Source: Talinum fruticosum
Lineage: Eukaryota; Streptophyta; Magnoliopsida; Caryophyllales; Talinaceae
Direction: 5' to 3'
Assembly (NCBI GenBank): GCA_021018815.1
Contig: JAITYX010000008.1
Coordinates: 7,128,001-7,192,000 of the forward strand
Length of the DNA: 64,000 bases
The notes beneath the pieces are model-generated. The model did not search any database, was not told the origin of the DNA, and saw only the letters and a list, made by a program, of their open reading frames with translations. The first letter of the stretch is position 1. Each line of letters begins with the position of its first letter. The translations under genes and the position numbers were made by a program. Below, one piece after another: positions 36,082 through 48,547 of this stretch.

Positions 36082-39000
36082 ATGTCTGAAGTACCTCTGT
36101 ACTTCTCCCAAACCCTTCTGTGCTTCCTTTTGCTCCTTCTTTCCCCCTGCCCTTTTTGGTCATTTCCCAACCTTCCATTTCAGAACAGGAAATTCTGTTG
36201 AACATCAAGAAGCAATGGAGAAATCAACCCCCTTGCAATCATGGCTTAACACCACCTCCCGTTGCCAGTGGCCCGGGATAGAATGCGCCGGTGACAGTAC
36301 TGTCACAGGGATAATCCTCCAGAACCAAGATATTTCCGGCGAAATCCCACCTTCCATTTGTGAGCTCAAGAATCTCACCACCCTTGATCTTAGAAACAAT
36401 TGCCTTGGGGGAGAATTCCCCATGTTCCTATACAATTGCACCAAGCTAAAAATCTAAATCTATCACAAAACTGGTTTGTTGGGCAGCTACCAGATGACAT
36501 AAATAACCTCTCTCATAATCTACAGCGCCTTGATCTTAGTGGCAACAACTTCACTGGTGACATCCCAAGCTCAATGGGACAGCTCAAAGGATTGATCACC
36601 TTGTATTTGGAAGCGAATTTATTCGATGGTACTTTCCCTTCCGAGCTCGGAAACTTGAGCAACCTTGAGGATTTATCCTTGGCCTATAACCCATTTTCTC
36701 CCATGAAGATGCCCACAGCATTCGGGAAGCTTAAGAGCATCAAGTTCCTTTGGATGACTCAGTGTAATTTGATTGGTAGTATCCCAGAAAGCTTTGGGAA
36801 TCTATATAGCCTTCAGCAGTTAGATTTGGCGGACAATATGTTGGAAGGTAACATTCCAAGTGGGTTGTTCTTGCTAAAGAACTTGAAATTCTTATACTTG
36901 TATAACAACAAGCTTTTTGGCGAAATTCCCACTATGATCGAGGCCCCAAACTTGGTAGAAATTGATTTGAGCTTCAACAATTTTAATGGGACTATTCCTG
37001 AAGGAATTGCAAATTTGCCAAAATTAGAGGTTTTGAACTTGTATGACAACCGATTTCATGGAATTCTACCCCCAAGTATAGGCTTAATTCCGGCCTTGAA
37101 GACGGTAAAGTTGTGGAACAATAAGTTTTCAGGACCTCTTCCCCAGAATTAGGACTCCACTCAAGGCTTGAGGACTTTGACGTGAGCGACAATGACTTCA
37201 CTGGGCCGCTCCCTAAAAATCTGTGCTCGGGTGGGGCCTTGTTTGGCGTGGTTGCCTTCAATAATCGGCTAAATGGGTCAATCCCAGAGTCTCTAGGCCA
37301 ATGCAGCACCTTGCGAGCAGTTCAGCTCCACAACAACAGCTTCTCAGGGAAATCCCTAAATGGTTATGGACCTTGGATAATATATATATGCTAAGGCTAA
37401 GCAACAACCAGTTTTCCGGGCAGCTACCTAACACATTCGCATCGAATATGACTCAGGTTGAGATTAGCAACAATAGAATTTCTGGAGGAATCCCACCAAG
37501 TGTAGGGACTTGGCGACACTTGCAGGTGTTTAAGGCGAGCAACAACCTCCTCTCCGGCGCTGTTCCCCAGGAGTTGACTAGCCTTTCACTGCTCGAATGG
37601 CTCTCCCTTGATGGGAACCACCTCTCAGGTGAGCTTCCCTCAAAAATCATCTCATGGGTAAATATGGACAGCTTGGATCTATCCAGGAATGAGCTCACTG
37701 GCTCTATCCCCACTGCCATCGGTTCATTGCCTTTCCTTAGCTTCCTTGATTTGTCAAATAACCAATTTTCAGGGCAAATCCCACCTGAACTTGGACATTT
37801 GTGGCCCGCTGTTCTCGACCTTTCTTCCAATAATAAGCTTACTGGAGGTATCCCATATGGCTATGATAATGCTGAATATCGGACAAATTTTCTCAACACC
37901 AGTTTATGCTCGGTAAGGGGAGCTATAGACCTCCCTCGATGTAAAACTCATCGAGGAATTGCTCAGGTTTTCTCTTCCAAGTATCTCGCCTTGATCATAG
38001 TCCTTGCCTTGGTAGCCTTCCTGGCAATTGTTTACTTCAGTTTGTCCAAAATCTTCAAACTCCACAAAAGTAAGCATACCCAGGACCTGTCATCATGGGA
38101 AATAACCTCATTTCACAGGCTAGACTTTACAGAAGAGAACATACTAGCCAACATTATCGAGACTAATCTGATTGGGTCTGGAGGGTCCGGAAAAGTTTAC
38201 AGGATCCCAGTGAATGGGTCAGGGAATGATGTGGCAGCCAAAAGGATATGGAACACGAAAGTGAAGAATGAGAAACAGTTCCTAGCTGAGGTCCATGTGT
38301 TAGGTACAATAAGACATCTTAATATAATCAAATTATTATGTTGCATTTCCAGCAGGGACTCGAAGATCCTCGTCTATGAATACATGAAGAACCAGAGCCT
38401 AGACATGTGGATCCATGAGGGGAAACGAAGACCCGTTTCATCAATGCGTGGGTTAGTTCACCCTGTGGTTTTGGATTGGCCAACAAGGTTGAGAGTTGCT
38501 ATTGGGGCTGCCAAGGGGCTGAGCTATATGCACCATGATTGTTCACCACCCATCATTCATAGAGATGTCAAATCCAGCAATATCTTGCTGGATTCTGAGT
38601 TTAATGCACAGATTGCTGATTTTGGGTTAGCCAAGATTTTAACCAAGTCAGGAGGAGAGCCTCATACTGTTTCTGCTGTTGCTGGAACATTTGGTTATAT
38701 CGCCCCAGGTAAAATTCTGAAACTTATTCCTAGACAAAACGAAAAATCAAACCCCAGCCAAATTTGAAACAGGGAAACCTGTCTTTGACCCTACAAAATT
38801 TAACAAGAGCAACATTTAAACTGCCCTAAGATCAAGTGAACCTAGTTTATCCTGAAAATTCCACCATCGTACTCCAGTTTAAAATAAGATTAAGTTATTT
38901 GGCAAGTCAAAATTTTCCTTTTTGGGCACCTTTAGCTAGTGTCTTTAGAAACTATTTCATTCAATTAGATCAATTTTTCGATAAATTACTCATGCTTAGT

Positions 39001-39332
39001 TGCTCATATGGGACTTTTTATATGTAGAATATTGCTACTCAACCAAAGTGAATGAGAAGATAGACATCTATAGCTTCGGTGTTGTGCTTCTAGAGCTAGT
39101 GACAGGGAAAGAAGCCCATAATAATGGAGATGAGTACTTAAACTTGGCTCAGTGGGCATGGAGGCATTACAGCGAAGGGCACCCCATTGCAGATGCTTTC
39201 GACAACGAGGTGAAGGAGGATCAGTACTTGGAGGAGATGGCCGATGTGCTCATGTTAGGACTGATGTGCACCAGCATCTTGGCTGCCTCTAGGCCTTCGA
39301 TGAAGGAAGTTTTGCAGGTGCTTCAACGATAG
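36082..39332 (+). CDS. RLK4: HSL3-like LRR receptor kinase (frame broken five times)
   Basis: Same architecture as its paralogues. All five breaks lie in the leader and LRR part: 36143-36147 (C run), 36228-36232 (C run), 36448-36452 (A run), 37141-37144 (C run) and 37347-37349 (G run), each one base short. From about 37350 the frame is intact through the last LRRs, the Cys pair, the membrane span (about LIIVLALVAFLAIVYF) and the first kinase exon with [23 protein letters not shown] and DFGLAK. Exon 1 is 36082-38708 and exon 2 is 39028-39332 (319 bp intron). The predicted protein is about 978 residues. It stops soon after VLQR at 39330; tail-like sequence continues after the stop to about 39430, so the C-terminal extension is lost. 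Confidence 0.85.
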
Positions 39333-39767
39333 CACAGCTTTAGAAGGTTAATTCTAAAACATCAAAAGGATTGTAATGTTCATGACTTTGCTCCTCTCTT
39401 TGGAGTGATGGATATGTCCAAGAAGATGACCTTTGGTGTGTCATCCTATATTCCCATCTATTTTTGAAGTACCCTTATTTTTTTATTTATTTTTTGGGGC
39501 CGGGCGGGGGTGGGGGAGCAATACTTGATTACACTAAAGCAGACAGAAAACTTGTAAAACTGTCACCAAAAATGCTCAAACCCGAATCCAAAATGATTTC
39601 AGGACCAAACTGGTCCTACAGTCCTACTCCTTTATACCAGAAAGAACCCAACAAAGAAGTTCTGCAATCATACATCAGTAATATAGTCCACAAATACTCG
39701 AAAACATAATCCAATTCAAGGGCAGCCTCAAACTTCATATTCTCTGGCCTCTATACCTGTAACGCCC
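39333..39767. other. Downstream flank of RLK4
   Basis: Starts with degenerate RLK tail sequence (TGACTTTGCTCCTCTC, then GATGGATATGTCCAAGAAGA) and then becomes unrecognised sequence with a G-rich run near 39496-39518. No gene. Confidence 0.5.
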
Positions 39768-42745
39768 TGGCCCTTTGCTAGCGACGTCATATCGTTAAGA
39801 CCCTGTTCAGGGATCTTTAAGGGTAAATTAGGAAACAACTTAACTAACTAAACGTGCTTTTAAAACTCATTAAAGCCGAACCAACATTTTTTTAAAGAGA
39901 ATCTACTTCAAATCTTAAGCCCATATGACTTCAAACTAAACATCCGCGTACACTGTTCAGCTCTAAATATTACGTTATTTATACCCTATTTGTCTAATTT
40001 TTGTCTCGTAAAATAATATAATTTTTAGAATTTTACTTATTTTATTTATTTTTGTAAATAATAAATCGAGTCTGACAACTTGAAGATAATCGATACAAAA
40101 ATGATGAAAATTTAGCGTTTTGAATATTTGCTCTAAATTTCCTTCACTAATTATGTGGGCCCAGCCCATAATTGTGCTTACCCAGCTAGTCGTTAAAATT
40201 ACAAAGGTGCAAATACGCCGTATAAAATTGGGTTGCTTGCATCATCATGACATCATGAGAATTTGAGTCCATATGGAGTTTTAATTAAATGGAGCAGCAG
40301 GAGGCGTGAGTATAAAAGGAGCGCAGCGCTGATCACTAACGAGAGGAGCAATTTTCCAACGGTGGCTTAGGTTATTAGGTTAATTAGTTTAGGGTTTTAA
40401 TATTCCTCTTGTAAATTTTATCTTGAATAAATTAGATTCAAATATTATTTTCGTTTTAGTTATTAATTCAGTTCGAGACAGGTTATCTTATCATAGTGGA
40501 TGTTCCGCTTAGGACAGTTTCGATTCGATTTGTTCTCGATCGCTTCTTCCTTTTATCTCTCTTTTATTGTTAGTTTATTTCGTTTAGTTTAAAGGTTCAA
40601 TATTTATTATCTTTTCATGTTAGTGGTAGTTATATAAATTATTTAATTTTATGTTTAAGTTTAATTTGTTAGTTTATGTCGTTGTTTGAGTCGATCTTTA
40701 TTAATTTAGTTGTTAAATTAATTGTGTTTCATATTAATTAGTTGTTAGTTTGTGTGAATTTGGTTGTGATTAACTTCTTAATGGCTAATTCATCTTGTCT
40801 GAGCCTTTATTTACCTAGTTTATGCTAGTATTTTGGAATTGTTTCTCTTACCTGCCACAGGTTCGATGAGATGTCCGAAAAGGTCTTTTCATCTTGATAT
40901 TTAGACGGTTGGTCTATCACTGAAAGGTGGAGTCAATTTGCTAGTGTGGGTAAAGAGAATAGTTGGGATTTTGGCATGAAAATAACCCGAACTCTAGCTA
41001 GATCCGATGTTGCTCTTTTTGTACTCTACTTGGGCTAACCCCATGAAAGTAGATGGTTAGAACAATTAGACTAACTCATGACCCTCGAAAGTGTGGCTTG
41101 TGTAGGTTTTGATGGTGCAACCGATTACTCCTAAATACTTGTATAAACTTGGGTAGATTTAGGCTTGGCTTGATTAATTAGTTTATTAAGCGGTAAATCA
41201 CAACTCGAGTATATTTTTATTGCTTTCTAGGTTAGTTTAATCATCATATATATCTCATCTGTGCTAATTCACCTAGACAGAAAGTTTAAAATAGATTTGA
41301 TATTTGAAATACAACTCTCTGTGGACACGACTGGTGCTTGCCGACTAGCTACAACTACGTCGTGCACTTGCAGTAGTAAATTTTAAGATTTAATTCTTCC
41401 TAACATTCACACAACCCTACAATATAAATAAAGTACATCACTTACGAAGTTTTGGTAGGGGCCACTGAGACCGAATCAGAACGTCTACAAATACCAACAT
41501 AAATCTAGTTAAAAACATGTCCGATTACCAAATAAGTTTTACATGTCATGCTCAAAAGTATACACAATTAAACATAAGTAATCAATGTATTAAAGTTTCT
41601 TGTAGCTAAAAGAGCATCAAAAAGGTCTCCAAAATGATAAAGTTTTCCAAGAACCATATTGTTGCTCTGGATCTGAAAAGATAAAAAGTAGGGGAATGAG
41701 CAACCACAGCTCAATGGGAGTCCTTCGTCTCCCAAAACCAAAACAGTTTTGCATGCATATATATACATAATAGCAATCAATACTTAATACCAATAATATT
41801 AGTAATCAAGTCGCATGAAAAAGGAAATCTTAACTTACTCCACCCTTAATTGAATGGGAAAATCATAATGCATTAAAACTCAAGATCCACATTTTCTTCA
41901 CCAATGTGACCAAATCACTTCCTATCTTGGAACTAGCTTAATTTTGTTATCTTGAATTTTTTGCGCAAAAGCTAGTACCCTGGTCCTTAACCGACGCCTG
42001 TGAGCTGATCCAACATATCACGGTAATGGGATTCGTAACTACTCACGCGTACGTATGAGCTAACTACCCAGAAGGACTCATGATCTAGGAGTGAAAGTCG
42101 TTGTCCGTAGGTCGGAATACGTCACTTTCCTAAATTTTGTATTTTGATGCTTGTGAGCCGACCCAAAGTACCACGATATAGGGATTCGGAACCACTCACG
42201 CGTACACATAAGTTTACCGCTCGGAAAGACTAATGATCTACGAGTGAAAAGTCGCTGACCATAGGCAGGAATATAATCTCACATCACCTTCCTAAATTTT
42301 GTATTGGTAAAGTGCTCAAACCCAAGAAATTAACTTCTCATTTTACATTATATTTGTTACTTCTCTCATTAATTTACATATATGCTTATTAAATTGTTCA
42401 GTGAGACCCGAGATCACACTTTAAAGTCTTAAACTAACTTCCGGACACAAAATACAAAACTTACAAGCATCTCGGGACAAGCTCGCTGGTTGTTAGAGTC
42501 CAAGATTGCTTTAGAAGCCACCATGGACCTCCCTACTGCCAATGGGGGGTCAAAAGTTGGCTCTAGAGATCATCAAGGCCTCCCCATGGTTAGTGGGGAC
42601 TTCTGGTGGCCACCACGGGCTGCCACACGGCCTGTGGGGGCACCCGTAATGGGTGTTTTGGGTCATTTAAGTTGCTGATGGACACCACGGCTGCTCACAG
42701 GCTGTGGGAGCACCCGTGGTGGGTGGCAGTGACTCCCAAACTCCA
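39768..42745 (+). mobile_element. Repeat element copy 2 (LTR-like), plus orientation
   Basis: Starts near TGTAACGCCCTGGCCC. It contains a TATA box (GAGTATAAAAGGAGCG near 40310) and, near 41330, CTCTGTGGACACGACTGG, a string like the CTGTGGAT-CGAC motif seen in several plant gypsy-group elements. From about 41410 it is the inverted relative of copy 1, including about two units of the 152 bp repeat and a GC-rich block at 42480-42740. No gag or pol is seen. I infer a solo LTR or non-autonomous LTR element; boundaries are approximate. Confidence 0.5.
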
Positions 42746-45146
42746 TTTTATTTTCTTCTACGTATTTTGTCTCTATAGGAGATCTATGAAAGGTTTGTTT
42801 TATAAATTTTTCAATATTCTACGTTTCATATTAGCTTAATAAAAACCCATTAAAACATACATGCAAGGCAAATAATTCTCAAACCAAGATTTGGAAAAAT
42901 TCGAGCTAACATTTCCGATCACTCATCCCTAATAGTACTTCACCAAGTATATTCACTAGCGTGGCCAATCTCCGTCCGGCCCAAGGAAACCTTTGCTTCA
43001 ACCAAAATCATGGTTTCACAAAGATATAAACATGGTTGGTACACTTTCATATTCATATATGAAATTATAACAACAAAAAGAGAAGCTCAACCAAGTAGAT
43101 GATGATGATCATGTTTCTACTTCTTTTCCTTTCTAACATCCTCCTAACATATGCATATTAATGCGTCACTCCAAAAACACATGCATGTACAATTTCTTGA
43201 AGTTTTGAGTATTTAAAGTTAGTCCACAAGCACACCTATGAAATTCATTTTGGTTAGAAAGTAATATACAATGGGGAGGAGAAGGAAACTCGCCTAAATG
43301 AGTATGATTAGAGCTAAGTTCTTATTGGTTGTGTTATTGAACCTTCCTTCTACTTTTCTATCTTTGTTCTTGACTATCCTTAGTAAAGGTACTTAACAAT
43401 GGAGGTTGAAGTTGGGAATAAGGGAGGTTGAAGCTTGATGTCTCCTTTGCTTCCCCCTCCCCTTCCTCTCTTTATTTAGAGCTGGTGGATTTTTCTTTCC
43501 AGAGAAACGAGCCAAGATCCCTAATTTAAGGCTCACATTTGGTTTATGTATTAGATTTGGAGTGGGTGTAATGATTGTGAGGTATGAAGATTTGGAGATA
43601 AGAGGTTAGAGATGTAGATTGCAGTAGTACGCAAAGAAAAATGGAGCAAGCAATAATACTTTTTTTCTTGGCCTAAGTATTGAAATTTTTAGATGTTTAG
43701 ACCTTAGGATGATTATTATGATGTGGTTAAATGTATTGGTGCTTATTTTAGGATCAATAATCTCCTTCTTATTTATTACAAACATATTTGTAGGTCCAAT
43801 AAATATTTTACTAAGTTCACTTTTCATATCACTCCCTAATAAATTGATCCATCAACTAGAAAACATGTACCTAAATACATATGTATATTAAGTAGCACAA
43901 TATATAAATTTTTTCATAACTAATTTTGAATGAAGTTACTTATTGTATAAATGACATATATTAATTAAATATTTTTACTTGATATTTCTTTTAGTTCGGA
44001 CGTCACGATACTGATATGCTTCCTTATTGAGCTCGTGACTCACATGGCTAGATAGGTTACTAGTTTCTCTTCTCGGAGACGAAAGATTAATAGCAAATGC
44101 ACATGTAGTAAAAGATCAAAAAGCATAATAAATCAAAGGAAAAATTCTAACAAAAGAATCACGTTGTCTTTCTAATTCGCTGTGGAAAGTGAGTATTCAC
44201 TTTGTCCTTCTAATGACTTGTTTGCAACAATTGTGGGGAAGTCTTCGAGCAATCAATTCGATCTGCCAGCAATACAATTTAGAATCAGAAAAGGATGCTA
44301 TCTGTCTGTGTTAGTCGTGATTCACATTCCAACCCTTCCAAAGGGGCAAGCTAAGGTGCATAACATTGTCATATACATGCCATCGACCAAGACCTATTAA
44401 ACGTCTTCTCTTGTCTTTCATTTTTTTTTTTTTTTGAATGTTGCTATCTGTGTTAGAATATCACTTACTACATATAATCTAGAGTTACATATTTCAAACT
44501 CATGTCCTGAAATTCATACTGGTAGATGGCATGTGAGGTTTAATGTAGCAATATTACCCCTAAATCAGTAAAAGTTTCCAAATTTAATTTGAGAAACTTA
44601 GATTTTCAAATCTCACCTAAACACCATTACACTAAGGTCTATAATTCATACATTTAAATTAGGGATTTAAACTTTCTACAGTGGTTTCCACCGAGTACTC
44701 GTCAAACATTCCCTCAGTTTCTTTTGGTTAAATATGACTAGTCAAGTACCTGTGTAAGAACATAGTACTGATTTTTAGAAACTGTTCCCCCAAGAATATG
44801 ATTCCTCTGTTTAGTAACTTTCAAGTGGCACTATATAAATTAGAAGACCAATGATGATCTTTGCTAGTTTGCCCCGCATCCCACTTCAATACTAGAAACA
44901 GTCAGGCAATCTTAAGTTATAGGTCAAGATTACAATTTTATGGTAATTTTGTTTTTCTTTGAATTGTCAAAAGCTTCTACTTCACCCAGTTCCCTCTAAG
45001 AACGTAAATTTGGTCTTCCTAAACAATTGTTACTCATATCATACATCAGGGCTATAGAGACGAGATTTACGGTCAAGTCATGTTTGATCAAAGTCTACTT
45101 AAATAGTGGTTAAATGTCCCCAGCTTACCACGTCTGAAACTCAAAA
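42746..45146. other. Intergenic sequence upstream of RLK5
   Basis: AT-rich, with only short unsupported ORFs. A piece near 43995-44070 resembles the array-associated downstream blocks behind RLK1 and RLK2 (ATGCTTCCTTATTGAGCTCG, then ATGGCTAGATAGGTTACTAG). Confidence 0.5.
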
Positions 45147-45155
45147 AACCGTTGG
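45147..45155 (+). promoter_or_regulatory. Conserved AACCGTTGG promoter module of RLK5
   Basis: AACCGTTGG lies 98 bp before the RLK5 start codon and is followed by TTTCCCTCCAAAACTTTC. The run GAGCTGTTTTCTTTCCCTCC is nearly the same as in RLK3. Confidence 0.5.
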
Positions 45156-45253
45156 AGCTGTTTTCTTTCCCTCCAAAACTTTCTACCTTTCGTGCCTTTT
45201 GCTTTCAACCTGAGGTTGGAGCAGGAAACAGAGCAACACCCACAAAGCAAATA

Positions 45254-48200
45254 ATGTCTAAGATACCTAAATACTCCCTCCAAGTCCTCCTCCCCACCCT
45301 CTTTCTCCTCCTTGCTTCTGTGCCCTTTATGGTAATTTCACAATCTCCCTCTTCAGAAAAGGAAATTCTGTTGAGCATCAAGAAGCAATGGAGAAATCAA
45401 CCGCCCTTGGGATCATGGGATGCCAACACCTCCCCTTGTAGGTGGCCCGGTATCCAATGCTCCGAAGATGGGATTGTCACCGGTATATCCCTGGGGAACC
45501 AAAATATCACGGGTAAAATCCCACCCTCCATTTGTGATCTCAAGAACCTCACCACCCTTGATCTTGATGACAATTGCCTTGAGGAAGAATTTCCTAAAGT
45601 CCTATACAACTGCACCAAGCTCCAAAAACTAGACCTATCTCAAAACTTTTTTTGGACAACTACCAAGTGACATAAGTAACCTCTCTCTCAATCTCCAACA
45701 CCTTGATCTTAGTTACAATAACTTCACCAGTGACATCCCGAGCTCAATGGGGCAACTTAAAGGGTTAATCACCTTGAATTTGCAATCAAATTTGTTCAAT
45801 GGCACCTTCCCTTCCGAGCTTGGGAACTTGGCCAATCTTGAGAAGTTGGTCTTAGCCTACAACACCTTTTCTCCTATGAAGTTGCTCACAGAATTTGGAA
45901 AGCTCAAAAGCATCAATTTCCTTTGGATGACTCAGTGTAATTTGATTGGTAGCATCCCTGAAAGCTTTGGGAATCTATATAGCCTTAAGCTGTTAGATTT
46001 GACGGGAAATAAGTTGGAAGGTGAGATTCCGAGTGAGTTGTTCTTACTAAAGAACTTGAAATTCTTATACTTGTATAAGAACGTACTTTCCGGTGATATT
46101 CCCACCTCAATTGAGGCTCTAAATTTGGTGGAAATTGATGTCTCCGAGAACAATTTGACAGGAACTATTCCCCTAGAGATTGCAAGTTTGCCAAAATTGG
46201 AAGTCTTGAGCTTGTTTAACAACAAATTCCATGGAACTTTACCCTCAAGTATAGCCCTAATTCCTACCTTGAAGTTGCTAAGGCTGAAGAGCAACAGGTT
46301 TTCGGGTCTCCTCCCCGGAAATAGGAATGCACTCGAGGCTTGAAGATTTTCAGGTGTCGTACAACAACTTCACCGGGAAGCTGCCTGAAAATTTGTGCTG
46401 GGGAGAGGCCTTGTTGAATGTGGTGGCCTCCAACAACAAGCTAAATGGGTCAATCCCAGAGTCTCTAGCCCACTGCAAGTCATTGCAAATAATTGAGCTG
46501 AACAACAACTACTTCTCAGGGGAAATCTTGAAGGGACTATGGACTTCGGACAACATATATAAGCTAATCCTGGGCAACAACCAGCTCTTCGGGAAGCTAC
46601 CAGACACAATTGCATACAACATGTCCGAGATCGTGATTAATGATAATAGAATTTCTGGAAGAATACCGACAAGTGTGGGCACTTGGAAACACTTGATGGT
46701 GTTTGATGCAAGCAACAACCTCCTTTCAGGGACTATTCCCTGGAGTTAACCAAGCTTTCACAACTCAAATCACTTTACCTTGATGGAAACCATCTCTCAG
46801 GTGAGCTTCCTTCAAAGATCATCTCATGGGTAAATTTGAACGGCTTGAAACTCTGTAGGAACAATCTCTCTGGCTTGATCCCTTCTGCCCTCGGCTCATT
46901 ACCTTTCCTAAAGTACCTCGATTTATCAGAAAATCAATTTTCAGGACGAATTCCCCTGAACTAGGCCATTTAAAGCTCCCTTCACTCAATCTTTCATTCA
47001 ATAAGCTTACTGGAGGAATCCCATATGCCTATGATAATGCCGCATATCAAACTAGTTTTCTGAACACCAGTTTATGCTCTAAAAGTGGAGTTGTAGACCT
47101 CCCTCGATGTAAAACTCATCGAGGAAGTGCCAAGGATTTCCTGTTCAAGTATCTCGCTTTGGTCATAGTCCTTGCCTTGGTGGCCTTCCTGGCAATTTTA
47201 TACTTCAGTGGGTCCAAAATTTTCAGTCTTAAAAGACAAAAGCATACCCAAGTCCAGTCATCATGGAAAATGACCCTATTTCACAAGCTAGACTTCAGAG
47301 AAGAGATGATACTAGCCAACCTAACTGAAACCAATCTGATCGGGTCTGGAGGGTCTGGAAAGGTTTACAAGATTCCGGTGAATGATTTAGGGAATGTTGT
47401 GGCAGCCAAGAGGATATGGAACATGAAAATGAGGAATGAGAAAGAATTCCTAGCTGAGGTTCAGATACTGGGTACAATAAGACATCTATGTATTATAAAA
47501 TTATATTGTTGTATTTCGAGTGAGGAATCGAAGATCCTTGTCTATGAATACATGGAGAACCAAAGTCTAGATAAGTGGATCCATGAGGGGAAACGAAGAC
47601 CCGATTCATCAATGGGCAGGTTGGTTTACCCTGTGGTTTTGGATTGGCCTGCAAGGTTGAGAGTTGCTATTGGAGCAGCTAAGGGGCTGAGTTATATGCA
47701 CCATGATTGTTCACCACCCATCATTCACAGAGATGTGAAATCTAGCAATATTTTGCTGGATTCTGAGTTTAATGCCAAGATTGCTGATTTTGGGTTAGCC
47801 AAGATTTTGGCCAAGTCAGGAGGAGAGCCTCACACAATGTCTTCTGTTGCAGGCTCATTTGGTTACATAGCCCCAGGTAAAAATCTAAAACATTTTCCTA
47901 GACCACACAAAAATCCAAACCTGAATCGAACTCGGAAATAGGGCAGCCTGTCTTTGACACAACACAACAAACTAAACCAGACCAACTCTAATTTTTTCTT
48001 TTTAATGTTAATTGTATTTTCTTGACAATTTGTCAATAAACAAGCCTGGCCCTGAATATTATATAAACCTAAGCCAAAATGAAAATTCCACCGTCTTATC
48101 CAGTTTGAAATAAACCTAACTCGTTTGACAAGTGAACTCAATTCTTTTTTGGGCATGTTTAGCAAAATTAGTCATGCTAAGTTGTGCAAAATGGAACTTG

Positions 48201-48547
48201 CATATGTAGAATATTGCTCCTCAACCAAGGTGAGTGAGAAGATCGACATCTACAGCTTTGGTGTTGTGCTTCTCGAGCTCGTGACTGGAAAAGAAGCTCG
48301 TTATGGAGATGAGTACTTAAACCTTGCTCAGTGGGCCTGGAGGCATTACAGCCAAGGACACCCCATTGCAGATGCTTTCGACAACAAGGTGAAGGAGGAT
48401 CGTTACTTGGAAGAGATGACCAATGTGTTCATGCTAGGCCTGATGTGCTCTAGCACCTCAGCTTCTTCCAGGCCATCGATGAAGGAAATATTGCAGGTGC
48501 TTCAACGGTACTGCTACGATAGCATTGCTTTGGAAGGTATGATATAA
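45254..48547 (+). CDS. RLK5: HSL3-like LRR receptor kinase (frame broken four times)
   Basis: The most downstream paralogue, close to RLK2 in its first 140 codons (identical [16 protein letters not shown] and CRWPGIQC cap regions). The start at 45254 gives MSKIPKYS and a leader ending VISQ. LRRs, Cys pair, membrane span (about MVIVLALVAFLAILYF) and kinase follow, with [23 protein letters not shown] and DFGLAK. Exon 1 is 45254-47876 and exon 2 is 48210-48547 (333 bp intron). Breaks are at 45647-45653 (net two lost or one gained), 46313-46316 (likewise), 46738-46740 and 46953-46956 (one lost each). From about 46957 the frame is open through the kinase. Predicted length is about 988 residues. 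The tail after VLQR is short and unlike those of RLK1 and RLK2. Confidence 0.85.

Noticed and set aside
43709..43891. Short hydrophobic ORF that could be a membrane peptide
   Set aside because: Hydrophobicity is expected from AT-rich codons here, and there is no conserved motif or gene context.
7803..48547. Reading each RLK open frame as a separate short gene
   Set aside because: Neighbouring frames join into one protein with the family domain order, and splice phases agree only when they are joined.
7884..48547. Calling all five RLKs pseudogenes
   Set aside because: The breaks follow a homopolymer pattern also seen in the poly(A) polymerase, and catalytic residues are kept in four of five copies.
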